64,000 bases of DNA from Pseudomonas syringae KCTC 12500 (GCF_000507185.2 NZ_AYTM02000002.1:1387501-1451500), one strand, 5' to 3'. Counted from the stretch's first letter, positions 47,132 through 57,400 are shown. The notes: generated by a model not told the origin, from the sequence alone. Translations and numbers: made by a program.

Positions 47132-48223
47132 ATGCCCCGTTTACTGCTACGTCTGACCCTGTACGGCTTGCTGCTGGTCGCCGTATTGCTGTTACTGGTT
47201 TTCCAACTGACCTGGCGCCCTCCAGCCCGTGAATTACTCACGGCCAGTTGCAACCCTGCGGTCGAGGCACCGAAACTGGTGCCGGGGCAAGCGCTGAAAG
47301 TCATGACCTGGAACATCCAGTACCTGGCGGGCAAACGCTACGTGTTCTGGTACGACATGGCCGACGGTAGCGGCCCGGACGAACGCCCGACCCATGAAGA
47401 CCTTGCCTACAATCTGGATGAAGTGGCGCGGGTCATCCGTGACGAACAACCCGACATCGTGCTGCTGCAAGGCGTCGACGATGGCGCCAAGAACTCCGAC
47501 TATCAGGATCAGCTGGCGCTGATCAAGGAACGTGTCGCGGACCTCTACCCATGCAGCACGCAGGCCTTCTACTGGAAGTCAGAGTTCGTACCCAACCCGC
47601 ATATCTGGGGCAGCGTCGGCAGAAAACTCGCGACCCTCAGCCGCTTCCACATCGACAGCGCCGAACGTATACAACTGCCGGTGCCCGACGCCAACATCAT
47701 CAGCCGTCAGTTTCAGCCAAAGGATGCCTTGCTGGTCAGCTACCTACCCTTGCGTGACGGCGGCAAACTGGCCGTCATCAATACCAGCCTGACCACCGCC
47801 AGACACGCCGGCGACACCGCACAAAAACAGGTCGCTGCCACAGAAACACAGCTGGACAAGCTGGAAAGCGGCGGCACGCCCTGGCTGATCGGCGGCGACT
47901 TCAACCTGCTGCCGCTGGGCCAATACCAGCGCCTCCCCGAGCAGCAGCGCCTTGGCTACGCCGCCGACAGCGAACTGCACGAGCTATGGGACAAATACCC
48001 GATGATCCCCGACAACGCCGAATCCAGCGGCATCGACCGCAGCAAATGGCTGACGCACTTCCCCAACGACAGCCGCATCAACGGGCCGGACCGGACGGTG
48101 GATTATCTGTTCTACAGCCCGAGCCTGAAGCGGGTCAGTGCACGCGTGCGGCGGGATGATACGTTGCTGATATCTGATCATTTGCCGGTGATTGGAAGAT
48201 TTTTGTTGCCGGTTTTGCCTTGA
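47132..48223 (+). CDS. Membrane-anchored endonuclease/exonuclease/phosphatase-family hydrolase
   Basis: 363 residues. One N-terminal membrane helix (LTLYGLLLVAVLLLLVFQL) is followed by an EEP fold: KVMTWNIQYLAG, DIVLLQGVDD, INTSLTT, LIGGDFNLLPLG and a C-terminal SDHLPVIGRFL. The Asp/Asn/His pattern supports a metal-dependent phosphodiesterase. The usual catalytic Glu after LQ (LQEV) is Gly here (LQGVDD), which may reduce or alter catalysis. I chose the Met at 47132, giving a normal helix-first protein; a Met 17 codons upstream is possible. Substrate may be lipid, nucleotide or nucleic acid. Confidence 0.82.
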   Translation: MPRLLLRLTLYGLLLVAVLLLLVFQLTWRPPARELLTASCNPAVEAPKLVPGQALKVMTWNIQYLAGKRYVFWYDMADGSGPDERPTHEDLAYNLDEVARVIRDEQPDIVLLQGVDDGAKNSDYQDQLALIKERVADLYPCSTQAFYWKSEFVPNPHIWGSVGRKLATLSRFHIDSAERIQLPVPDANIISRQFQPKDALLVSYLPLRDGGKLAVINTSLTTARHAGDTAQKQVAATETQLDKLESGGTPWLIGGDFNLLPLGQYQRLPEQQRLGYAADSELHELWDKYPMIPDNAESSGIDRSKWLTHFPNDSRINGPDRTVDYLFYSPSLKRVSARVRRDDTLLISDHLPVIGRFLLPVLP

Positions 48224-48405
48224 GGTAGAAAGCGGCATGCAGGTTTCAATATTCTGGCTGGCCACCAAACTTTCGAATGGCGTCCTCACAGCCGACAGTA
48301 TCAAAACAGTTTGAACCGTTTCTGAGCGCGCTCGCCTAATGATTAGCCCATGGATACTTCCATGGGCGACGTGCCAATACCGGCATACACCAAAGGGTGA
48401 TCAAC

Positions 48406-48654
48406 ATGGCTAAAGAAGACAAGAAAAGTAAAGGCGAAGCCTCGAAAGCCAGCAAGGATCTGAAAGACAAGAAGGCATCACCTGCCAAGAAATCCGAAGC
48501 GGCCTCGACGCTTTCCAAGTCTTCCGAAAAGAAAGACAAGAAAAAAGACGCCGAGCCAAAGAAAGCAGCCAAAAAAGCTGATAGCAAGCCAGAAAAGGCC
48601 AAGAAATCAGACAAGGTTGAAAAGGCTGAAAAGCCGGCTAAAAAGAAAAAGTGA
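48406..48654 (+). CDS. Lysine-rich low-complexity protein (histone H1-like)
   Basis: 82 residues, more than a third Lys, with Ala, Ser, Glu and Asp making up most of the rest and repeats such as KKADSKPEKAKKSDKVEKAE; no Cys, Trp or Tyr. Similar tails occur in bacterial H1-like proteins such as AlgP, but without the AlgP repeat period here. It is probably a nucleic-acid-associated protein (inference). The ATG at 48406 has AAGGGTG upstream; a GTG three codons earlier is in frame. It could also be disordered with another role. Confidence 0.7.
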   Translation: MAKEDKKSKGEASKASKDLKDKKASPAKKSEAASTLSKSSEKKDKKKDAEPKKAAKKADSKPEKAKKSDKVEKAEKPAKKKK

Positions 48655-48758
48655 CATCTGCTGCCTGCCAGGGCTTTGCGCCCTGGCGTTCTCTGGGTCA
48701 CTGTCTCGCTTGCAAGCTAAGTGACCAGAATAAAGAGGTTCTCCCTCTAGAGATCAAC

Positions 48759-48956
48759 TCAACGTTGCACGCCCTGAATTTTCTCAAGACGCATTTCATA
48801 ACCTTGACCTGGCTGCGTGACCGTCTCTGTTTCAACGGTCTGCACAACACGGCCCGATGCATCCTTGGTCACTGCGATGCTTTTGCTGTAAGCGGTTTGA
48901 ACGCAGCCCGAGATAGAGATGACTGCCAGCAACAACAAAGCGAAGTTAGTTTTCAT
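48759..48956 (-). CDS. Small predicted lipoprotein
   Basis: 65 residues with a signal peptide ending in a lipobox (LLLLAVISISGC, Cys at residue 18). The mature part is about 48 residues and resembles no family that I know. A short, Val/Thr-rich region with TVETETVTQ follows. It is probably anchored in the outer or inner membrane. Stand-alone gene convergent with the Lys-rich protein. Confidence 0.68.
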   Translation of the reverse strand: MKTNFALLLLAVISISGCVQTAYSKSIAVTKDASGRVVQTVETETVTQPGQGYEMRLEKIQGVQR

Positions 48957-49502
48957 TATGGATTCCTGTCCATTGGTTGAGTGGCGGACAGCTTAACCGG
49001 ATAGATAGCCTCTTGCCGTCATTTTTGCGCTTTTGCTTTATAAAGTCCGCTGGAAAAACCGAGCCCCTAATTAGCCTGACGCAGTTCAACGTGATCGGTT
49101 GGCAGAGCTTGACGGCTTAGCCTCTCGGTCTACTGGATTACGAGCCATTGCTCCCGGACCTCACGTCCCCCTCGGCTTCACCCGCGCCGTCGCCTCCGCC
49201 ACCAACGGATCATCCGGCCAGTAATGCTTTCTATCACCTAGCACCTGCGACATTGACAGCGTTGTAGCTTCTAAATTAGTGGGCTTCTGGCGTTTTCGTC
49301 AGCAACACCGTTGACTGTCAATCTCGCTATGGAGGATTGACATTTTGAGAGGATTGACACCCTCGGCAAGATCTGCCCATAACAAAGCGAAACGGCCCTA
49401 ACAAGGCGGGCCGTTTGCTTGGGACCGTCACGTAGCGTTAGAGGGTTGAAGCAACAACTGTATACACGAAACCGCACCTATTAGATCCGTGCAAACCCAT
49501 AC
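48957..49502. other. Intergenic region with a short gene remnant and a hairpin
   Basis: No full gene. On the minus strand, 49161-49294 is an open stretch ending in TGA that reads VLGDRKHYWPDDPLVAEA near its end and looks like the C-terminal piece of a lost gene; an in-frame stop lies just upstream and I cannot name the family. The region marks the left edge of the accessory block. Confidence 0.35.
49386..49420. terminator. Hairpin downstream of the methyltransferase gene
   Basis: Perfect 9-bp stem AAACGGCCC / GGGCCGTTT with a 9-base loop (49390-49416), extended by AAGC/GCTT after a one-base bulge. It lies 83 bp beyond the minus-strand stop. T-rich sequence after the stem is weak, so the call is tentative. 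Confidence 0.5.
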
Positions 49503-50381
49503 TCAAATCTTCGCACATATCAATCGAAATGTTCCGAGCATTCGCAAACCATCCTTTCTTCTAGCCAGATAGAGCTCATTCAGTTCAACAGAGCCATAGT
49601 CTCTCACGGACTGAAATCCTATACTCTGAAGCTCATGTTCAATGACAGCGGGGTCAAGCCATGTTTTCCATGGCTCACCCAGTTGCCCGATCAAACTCAC
49701 AAGATGATCGCCTATGGCATTTTCAATGGGATCGAGCAACGTAGGGGTGACGCCGTAATCGAAAATTACGCCGCTTCCTTTTGGCAGCGACGCGACAAAC
49801 GTTAGTGTGTCATGTATCGCTTCCTGGGATATGTATATCGTCACGCCTAACCAAGAAAAAAATGCAGGTTGATCTGCGCGGAAACCGGCTTTCTGCAGTT
49901 CTTCGGCTAAGGTGTTACTTTCAAAATCAACCGCCACGAACGTCAATGAGTCAGGTACGTTTATGGACGCTTCTTTAAGTAGACTTCTCTTCCATTCTTG
50001 GGTAGATGGATGGTCCACTTCAAATACATGAAGGCCCTCTTCAAGATAAGTATTCCTGAGAGCGAATGTATCAAGGCCGGCACCTAAAACGACATATTGT
50101 TTCACTCCGGAGTGTACAAATTTTTTGAGTTCATCTTCAGCTAATCGACTACGAGTAACCACGACAGCACGTATGCCTCGCGCATGGAGATCGTTGGATT
50201 GGAATGGATACTGTCGCAGGTCGGTTGCCGCCTGCTCGCCAAGAATCGGCAAGGCCAACGGGTCGTTGAATATGATGGGTTCATCCAGCAGCTGATGAGC
50301 GGCCCGGAGTTCGGCAACCTGAAAAGCAGTTCGACTTGGAATACCCGTATTAATAACGTTTTTCTGTGAAGTGAGCATCAT
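49503..50381 (-). CDS. Leucine carboxyl methyltransferase-family (PPM-type) SAM methyltransferase
   Basis: 292 residues of the LCM/PPM family (TIGR00027-like): SRTAFQVAELRAAH, the SAM pocket KQYVVLGAGLDTFALR (GAGLDT), EVDHPSTQEWKR and PAFFSWLGVTIYIS are characteristic. Family members methylate carboxyl or other oxygens; several act in polyketide biosynthesis. The start at 50381 has AGGAA just upstream; longer frames lack a site. It lies at the left of the PKS region but is separated from it by unrelated-looking genes, so a tailoring role is only possible. Confidence 0.82.
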   Translation of the reverse strand: MMLTSQKNVINTGIPSRTAFQVAELRAAHQLLDEPIIFNDPLALPILGEQAATDLRQYPFQSNDLHARGIRAVVVTRSRLAEDELKKFVHSGVKQYVVLGAGLDTFALRNTYLEEGLHVFEVDHPSTQEWKRSLLKEASINVPDSLTFVAVDFESNTLAEELQKAGFRADQPAFFSWLGVTIYISQEAIHDTLTFVASLPKGSGVIFDYGVTPTLLDPIENAIGDHLVSLIGQLGEPWKTWLDPAVIEHELQSIGFQSVRDYGSVELNELYLARRKDGLRMLGTFRLICAKI

Positions 50382-50526
50382 AGCTTTCCTGTACCGTACT
50401 ATGGGCCAACTAATATTTTTTGCATGATTATCCTTCACGTTTTACACCATCAATAGTTGTTGGTCTGCTATAGCTGGTTTTTTCGATCGACACTTGCAAT
50501 TTGGCTTGCAACGTCCAGATTCCGCT

Positions 50527-50814
50527 TTAAGGACCTTTCGTGACCTGACTCCGCTGTCCTTGCACGCCCACCGGTACTTCGCCCTTGAAGGTCACCCGGC
50601 GTACGATGCGCTCTTGGGTTCATTAATCATCCAGCGCGTAATGCTGGGTGGCGCGGTTATCCCAGATCGCTACGTCACCGCTATGCCAGCGCCAGCGCAC
50701 AGTATTTTCCAGCCGTGGGACGTGACTCTGCAGCAGGCTGAACAGGTGGGGGGGTAATGTTGTTCGATTAAGGCTATAGCTGGCATATTCAGGCAGCAAA
50801 TGACTTAAATTCAC
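50527..50814 (-). pseudogene. TauD/TfdA-family dioxygenase remnant with two tandem stops
   Basis: The C-terminal part of an alpha-ketoglutarate-dependent dioxygenase (TauD/AtsK-type): [23 protein letters not shown], with the conserved distal His at HYA, runs into TAA TGA (50625-50620) and then continues in the same frame as TQERIVRRVTFKGEVP, the normal C-terminus, to a stop at 50527. An intact gene would read Asp-Tyr-Gly where the stops are. The N-terminal two thirds, including the first iron ligands, are absent. Read as a decayed gene. Confidence 0.75.
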
Positions 50815-51019
50815 TCTCGATGTATTTGATTCAGCCTACGCAAAAAGATAGATGGTGCCGTTCTATGCTGTCGGCACTGCGGATGACCGAGGAAGGCTCG
50901 ATGGAGTTACGATGCCACTGTCGGCAACGTCAGCATGAAAAAGGCGCAAAAAGGGTCAAGAAAAATGCCAGTATTTCTTGCCCCTTATCTGACGAGGGCG
51001 TGATGTCAATAAATTTTAC
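50815..51019. other. Intergenic, no gene seen
   Basis: Between the dioxygenase remnant and the kinase/ATPase gene. No family-like reading frame or repeat was recognised. Confidence 0.3.
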
Positions 51020-52576
51020 TTACGAACGGGACAGTCGCTGACGAATTTGCGCAACCAACGCGTCAAGCGTCCCGCTTTCATTGGTCTCCACGCGTTTGCT
51101 GAGCAGCAACTCTTCGGCGCTGAGCGGGTCACGATTGGCCTGCTGCCCTTCGATGACGGTCAGGGTGGCGTCGGACAGATCGTTCTTGTGTGTCTGACGT
51201 TGTGCCAGCCAAGCGGCGATCACGGCCTGTGGCGCATTGCAGTCGAGGATCAGGAACGGTGCGCCGGTGGCCTCAGCGATTTTCGCCGCAGCGTCGCGTT
51301 GTTCACGCTTGAGGAAGGTCGCATCCAGTACCACCGGGAAACCAGCGCGCATTACGGTGTCGGCGATCTCGTTCAAGCGCGCGTAGGTGGCGGCGCTGGC
51401 ATCTGCAGTGTAGATCCCTGCCTGCGGCTTGTTCTCGACATGCTGCTCGCCGAACAGGCGCTTGCGCTCTACATCCGAACGTAGGCGAATTGCCCCCAGT
51501 GCTTCTACCAGGCGCATGGCCACGTGGCTTTTGCCGACGGCTGACACGCCGTGAGTGATGGCCAGGAAAAGCGAGGGGGTAGTGCTGTAGCTTTCTGCCA
51601 GGTTGGCGTAGTTGCGGTATTGGCGCAGGGTGGTTGCGCGCTGCACCGCGTCTGCCTCGGAAGGCATGCTGAACAGTGCAACCTTGGCGCGTACCAGGGC
51701 GCGGTAGGCTTTATAGAAGTTCAGCAGCTCCAGGCCTTGGTAGTCGCCGGTAAGTTCCAGGTACTGGCTGATAAAGCGCCGCGCCAGGCTTTTGAGGCCA
51801 CGGTCTTCCAGGTCCATCGCCAGGAAACCGGTGTCGGCATACACATCGGTGAAGCGGAATGGCTCGTTGAACTCGATGCAGTCAAAGATCACCACATGGC
51901 CATCAATCATAGTGGCGTTGCCCAGGTGAATATCACCGTGGCATTCGCGGATGAAACCATTGAGCTTGCGTTGTTCAAACAGTGGCTTGAGGCGCTCGAA
52001 GCTGCTTTCGGCCCACGCCTGCAAGGCTTCCAGTTGTGCCAGGTCAGCCTTGTCGCTGAGGAAAGGGCGGATCTGCTCGAAGTTCTGCAGCACCGGCACC
52101 ATGACGTCGTGTGGCGTGCCGGCGGAGTGTGTGGCCGGCACTTTCGGGGCATTCAGGTGAAAGTGCGCGATCTGCCTGGCCAGTTCATCGATGTGCGCGC
52201 TGGTCAGTTCGCCGTTGGCTTGCAAGGTGCTGAGCAGCTGGCTTTGTGGGAACTGGCGCATTTTCAGCACGCAGTCGACTACCGGGCCGTCGCCGCCCAA
52301 TTGCGGTGCTTCTGCGCTGCCGGTGATTGGCAACACTTCAAGATACAAATTATCGGTCAGGCGCTGGTTGAGGCGCAGCTCTTCATTGCAAAAGTGGCTG
52401 CGGGCTTCCAGGGTGGTGAAATCGAGGAAGCCGAAATTCACCGGCTTCTTCATTTTATAAGCGTAGTTACCCGTAAGCAGGACCCAGGAAATATGGGTCT
52501 CGATGACGTGGAACTGATCCACCGGATGGGGGAACAGGGCCGGGTTTTGCAGGGCAGCAATCAGGGACTGGCTCAC
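51020..52576 (-). CDS. Bifunctional aminoglycoside-phosphotransferase-like/AAA ATPase protein
   Basis: 518 residues. The N-terminal half is APH-kinase-like (RECHGDIHLGNATMIDG with HGDxHxxN, IFDCIEFNEPFR). The C-terminal half is a P-loop kinase domain (THGVSAVGKSHVA, LDATFLKREQRDAAAK). Such fusions are common and uncharacterised in pseudomonads; despite the name, aminoglycoside resistance is not implied. GTG start with GAAGG upstream. Its base composition matches the core genome, unlike the genes immediately beyond it. Confidence 0.85.
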   Translation of the reverse strand: MSQSLIAALQNPALFPHPVDQFHVIETHISWVLLTGNYAYKMKKPVNFGFLDFTTLEARSHFCNEELRLNQRLTDNLYLEVLPITGSAEAPQLGGDGPVVDCVLKMRQFPQSQLLSTLQANGELTSAHIDELARQIAHFHLNAPKVPATHSAGTPHDVMVPVLQNFEQIRPFLSDKADLAQLEALQAWAESSFERLKPLFEQRKLNGFIRECHGDIHLGNATMIDGHVVIFDCIEFNEPFRFTDVYADTGFLAMDLEDRGLKSLARRFISQYLELTGDYQGLELLNFYKAYRALVRAKVALFSMPSEADAVQRATTLRQYRNYANLAESYSTTPSLFLAITHGVSAVGKSHVAMRLVEALGAIRLRSDVERKRLFGEQHVENKPQAGIYTADASAATYARLNEIADTVMRAGFPVVLDATFLKREQRDAAAKIAEATGAPFLILDCNAPQAVIAAWLAQRQTHKNDLSDATLTVIEGQQANRDPLSAEELLLSKRVETNESGTLDALVAQIRQRLSRS

Positions 52577-52676
52577 GTGTGATCCTTCGGAGTTTGGGGA
52601 GATTCATGGAGGGTATGATTGCGGCTACAGACGGTTGTGCAAACCGCTGTCCAGCTCATATGGGTCATCAATAGTA

Positions 52677-53276
52677 TTAGCTCAGCAGGCTGGAAACACC
52701 TGAATATAATATAGCGCAAGAAAACATCATCAATACCGATGCTGAGGCTTTAAGTATTACCTGCCTTGTGCCCCCTCCTTCTTGCGAATGGAGATTGACA
52801 AAAGTTCCGACGCTCAGCCAAAAAAGGGACGCCAGCAACATAACCCCAGAAAAGACCAGCATTTCCTGAGCAATTAAAAGCGGATCGTCGATAAGCGTAA
52901 CGGAAAAGATGATCGAAGACACAATAAATGCTTTCGGATTAAACAGCGTAGTAATAAATATATTAAATCCCAAAATAGTTTCGGTCGCTTTTAAAAAGTC
53001 ACCTGAAAGCTTCCACGTCTTGCAAGACATGTAAGATATATAGCCCGCACAGAACACCTTCATGAAAAACAGACAAACTGTATTGCCCGAGACATATTCG
53101 ATCAGAATGGAATAGAAGGTGATCGCAATCACGTAGCCGGAAAGCTCGAACAGCGGTAAACCAGCAGACTTCAAAAACCCCTTGGACACACCGGCCGCCA
53201 GCAATAACGTATTCGTCGGTCCCGGAACAAATAACAGTACAGCAGACTCAATCGCTACCTTCAGTAGTTCATGCAT
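52677..53276 (-). CDS. LysE/RhtB-family exporter
   Basis: 199 residues, about six membrane helices, with the family start ESAVLLFVPGPTNTLLLAAGVSKG and the NPKAF motif (TTLFNPKAFIVSSI). LysE-type proteins export amino acids or related small molecules. It is AT-rich like the polyketide genes next to it and lies directly after the KAS III-like gene, so it may export the polyketide or a precursor (inference). ATG 53276 has AAGGGTG upstream. Gap to the KAS III gene is 138 bp. Confidence 0.8.
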   Translation of the reverse strand: MHELLKVAIESAVLLFVPGPTNTLLLAAGVSKGFLKSAGLPLFELSGYVIAITFYSILIEYVSGNTVCLFFMKVFCAGYISYMSCKTWKLSGDFLKATETILGFNIFITTLFNPKAFIVSSIIFSVTLIDDPLLIAQEMLVFSGVMLLASLFWLSVGTFVNLHSQEGGGTRQVILKASASVLMMFSCAILYSGVSSLLS

Positions 53277-53414
53277 ATCACACCCTTGCACAATAGCAAC
53301 ATTTCACTCGACAAAAAATCATTGAATACCTGGTCACTCACCGCGCGCCCCGCAACTCGACCCCGTCCGCGCGCGTACGTCCCCAAGGCATAAACACGCG
53401 GTCGTAAAGCTTTT

Positions 53415-54332
53415 TCAGGCATGGTACTTAACGATGCATGCCCCCCAAAAAAACATGCCAAAACTCAGGCAAAAGGCCAAATCACCATCATCCATCGGGG
53501 TCCCAGTCAGATTCAACAAACTATCAATCGTAAAAACATGTGCTTTCGGAGGCAGCGTTGGCAGCCTGAGTTTTGAGGCGTCGCCGCCGACCTCCATAAT
53601 GTACATTTTGGACAAGTGCATAATAAAGTTATTGGTTATGAAGTGGCTTATAGCACTTTTATCAAAATCAACTTTCAAAAAAATATCCCTAGACAGCGTA
53701 TGAATTGCGGTCAAGGCGAGCCGCAACGCATCAATATTTTTCTGTTCAGCATAAGCCTTAGTGACTCGGTGGTCGGTGGCCTCCGACCGCGCGATAACCT
53801 CGTAGCAGTTTCTGGTTTTTTCGCAGGTCACCAGACAAACGGCCACCCCGTCACTTAAAATCGCCGTTCCAGGATAATGCCGCTCCTCGTCAGTCATCAG
53901 CTTTTCTGCGAATACCAACAAAACCTTACTGTCTGGGCGCTCCTGCAGAATCTGCCCACAAAAACGCAAGGCATGAACGAAATTACCGCACTCCCCCGCA
54001 GACAAGGCATATAACGTCGCCTTATGAATACCGATATTCGCTGCCAACTTCGAGAGGTAGACACTCAGGCCAACGACCTTGTCAATGAATTTGGTTGAGC
54101 TGATATAGACAATATCGGTCACATCCTCTCGACCGACATGGCTCTCATCCAGGACCTTCGCGGCTACCTTTCCGCACACAGCATAAACGTCACGACTTTC
54201 ATTTACATAATATTCAAAGCCGCCCGCCCGAAAGGCCTTAAGCTCATCAGGACTAATGCAAGATGACAAGCTATCAATTGACTTCGACTCGCCGAAATCA
54301 AACACGACGTTAGAAATAAACAGATTGGACAT
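53415..54332 (-). CDS. KAS III-like protein with altered active site
   Basis: 305 residues of the FabH/3-oxoacyl-ACP synthase III fold. The Cys of the catalytic site is kept (SAGECGNF, Cys115) and the C-terminal GDLAFCLSFGMFFWGACIV matches the family end. The usual PHQAN motif (catalytic His) reads FITNNF, so His is replaced by Asn, while an Asn at the third position (LLNLTGT, Asn274) is retained. This pattern fits acyl-transferring KAS III relatives (CerJ-type) better than a condensing enzyme. It may release or acylate the polyketide (inference). ATG 54332 has AGGGA upstream. AT-rich; it belongs to the PKS unit. Confidence 0.75.
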   Translation of the reverse strand: MSNLFISNVVFDFGESKSIDSLSSCISPDELKAFRAGGFEYYVNESRDVYAVCGKVAAKVLDESHVGREDVTDIVYISSTKFIDKVVGLSVYLSKLAANIGIHKATLYALSAGECGNFVHALRFCGQILQERPDSKVLLVFAEKLMTDEERHYPGTAILSDGVAVCLVTCEKTRNCYEVIARSEATDHRVTKAYAEQKNIDALRLALTAIHTLSRDIFLKVDFDKSAISHFITNNFIMHLSKMYIMEVGGDASKLRLPTLPPKAHVFTIDSLLNLTGTPMDDGDLAFCLSFGMFFWGACIVKYHA

Positions 54333-54400
54333 ACCGGCATTCCCTGGCAATTAAATATATACAAAAAAGAGACAGTCCAACTACTCAAAGCCCTGGCAGC

Positions 54401-57400
54401 CTATACGCCATTCAAAAGAGCCGAGCTTAACTCAGCCAACGAGGGCTGTTTATTGACGAACTGAACCTTGAGCCATTCGGAAATGGCCAGATAGTTGGAC
54501 GGTAGCAACCTGCATAGCGTTGGCCTTTGATCATCCGACAGCCAACCATGGGCGTTACCCGCACGCTGGCGAATCGCTGGATCATTAGTGATGTACGTCT
54601 TGGCTCGCCCACCAAAATGGATCGTCTTAGGATCTGGGAGATCCACTATAAAGGCGTCGCTTGCGGAAAAAAGGGTCTGCCTGATCAGTCCAGGCAAAAA
54701 AGAATCGCCTATCAGCACGTTCAACTCACTGCTGACAAAAAAATCTATTTGACTGAGCGTCCCTTGAGTGAAGTCGTTCGGGGCCGACAGCGCGCCTTCG
54801 ATGCCAATCTTTATATCCAGTTCAGGGTGTTCAACCCTCAACCGGTTAATGCCCATCAATGCCTCCAGGTCATGCTCTTCATTATTGAGAATAATGGCAT
54901 CACAGGCAGCGATGTTTTTCGCAAACTCAAACTGAGCAGCATCAATTCGCCCTTGCAGGTGCAAACGCTCAAGAACACCTTGCGGTAGCTTCTGGTAAAA
55001 GCCCTGAACACAGCGAGGATCATCCACGCGGATAAACAACTTGTTCTTTTGTGGGGTACTACTAAAACGCCCTTGGTAGGCCGAAATAACCCGGTAGTAG
55101 ACCAGTTCAGTCGTCATACCGTAGACGCCGGTCAGGGCGACAGCGTTCAACTGATGCGCCAGAACTTTTGAAAACAGAACCTTATCGTTTTCACTGTGGG
55201 TAATAGCCACCCCCACACACCCGGAGTCATTGGATCTTTTGGCGCCCAATCTCGACAGAATGCTGTCCAGGCTACCGGAATCAATCGCCTCAGCGGTCCA
55301 AGGAACTGCCTGAAAAGCTAGATGTCCGCACGCCTGTGCACGCTCTATAAAAGAATAATCCAGATTATCTTCCGAGAGCGTCAGGACATGAGGGTACGCC
55401 AGGCCAAAATGACTACAAAACTCATCCCCCCGGCTCCAGCGACTTTTGAAAGCCTTAAACAACCCGTCTTTCGCAGGCTGCCGGGCAACCTTGCTTTCCA
55501 AGCTCTCTGTGCTGCCTGGCACCTGGCGAATGACTTTCTCACCCAAGACTAATGGCGCGCATTTATTGCGGATCTTGGTGGTCAACTTGGTGAGCACATC
55601 ACCAGGACCGATCTCTACGTACTCATCGACCTCCAACCCCATCAAGTAACGAACGCTGTCCAACCACTGCACTGGGCTGTACAGTTGCTTCACCAGTTGG
55701 TTCTTCAGCATTTCATTCTGATGGGGCAAACCGGTGACGTTACTGATCACCGTTTTATTCATCGGTCGAAACGTGAAAGGCTCGAGAAACCGCTCAAAAT
55801 CTTGTGCTATCGGCTGCATGTAGCGCGAATGAAAAGGTGCCCCCACCGGAATAGGAATGTAGGTGCCCGCCAGCGAGTTGATAATGCCTTCAAACGCCTC
55901 CAGCGCCTGATGCGGCCCTGCAATCACCAACTGATCCGGAGAGTTGATGTTTGCAATATCAATGCTGGTAATGCCGTTATCGTTGAGCAGTTGCTGCAGA
56001 TCCTGAGCTTTATAATTCAGGATCACGGCCATGGAACCGGCATTCGCGGAAGACATCAATTCCCCGCGGTGCTTGACGATGCGCAGTCCCGTTTCAAAGT
56101 CAAAGACATCCGCGGCGAACAGCGCCGCATATTCTCCCAGGCTGTGCCCGGCCAGGAACTCGATCACCACCTCGTTATCTTCCCGATAGGCGAGGTACTG
56201 CAATGCACACACGGTATACAGCGCAGGTTGCGTGTACTGTGTTTTGTTCAACTGCTTCTGTGGGTCTTCCAGGCACAGCTGCTCAATGGAATATCCCAGA
56301 ATATCACTGGCGATTTCAGTCTGCCGACGGAAACGTTCGAACAATTCACGCCCCATGCCCACTCGCTGTGAGGCCTGCCCCGGAAAAACAAGGGCAGTGT
56401 TCTTTGCTGGATTATTGCCGACCACGCTTGTTCGAGTCTTTTCCATAGAATGATTTACCAAGGTAGTGTCTTGAGGCCCGGGTTGAGCGATAGCGCTTTC
56501 GCTATACGCCTTTGCAAGGCGCTTTAGGGTCAGCACGCCGGCCTGGTATTGAGTCGTGTCGTTACTCATCAAGGACATCAGCGTCAGGCTCACAGGGACC
56601 TGCTTTGCCCTGAACGCACCCAGATGCTGTTTGACAAATCCATGCAACGATCCGGAAGGACTAAGATCAACATACACAGGCGTCGCGCCTGTGGCGCTTG
56701 CCTCTATCAAGTCGATGGTGTCTGCAAAGTTGATGGGGGACTCAACGATCCCCCAAAAGTGCTCGGCGTCAATCACACGACACCGCGCAACCGTTGCACA
56801 GGAGTAAAAAGGCAGCGTGAATGCCCCGGTTGTGTACTTTTTTATCGACGCTAAAGAAGCCGCTTTTAACGGGCGTATGGCAGGCGAATGAAAGGCGTAG
56901 TCCACAGCGATCCGCTGATATAAAAAAGCTCGTTGCTGGCAGCTCTTTTCCAACGCATCAATCACCCACGTATCTCCCGAAAAGGTGACGTGTCGTGAGT
57001 GATGCACACCCGCAACAGCAACTTCAGGAAACTCGGCGAGCAGTGCGTCCCTTTCATCCGGGGTAATCAATGCCGACAGCATGCCGCCTTTCGGCAACTT
57101 GCCTTGTCCTGCAAACTGCTCGATCAATAAGGCTTGATCACAGATTGCAGCCAATAAATCCGTATCCGAAATGGCACCGGCAACACAAGCGGCAATGAAC
57201 TCCCCCAAACTCGTGCCGATCACCGAGTCAGCGGTGATCCCTTCAGCAGCGAGGGTTGAGACCAGTGCCAGTTGCACCATCACGATGCTCGGATGAGTGA
57301 ACGTGATAGAGGAGAAGTCATCGCTGCGAGACTTGTCTTTACGATAAATCTCCGCGATTACCGATTTACCCAGTATGCGTTGGCCTATCAGATCCAGCCG

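Noticed and set aside
51020..52576. Antibiotic resistance gene (aminoglycoside phosphotransferase)
   Set aside because: Only the kinase-like fold is shared; the P-loop fusion is a common uncharacterised chromosomal family.
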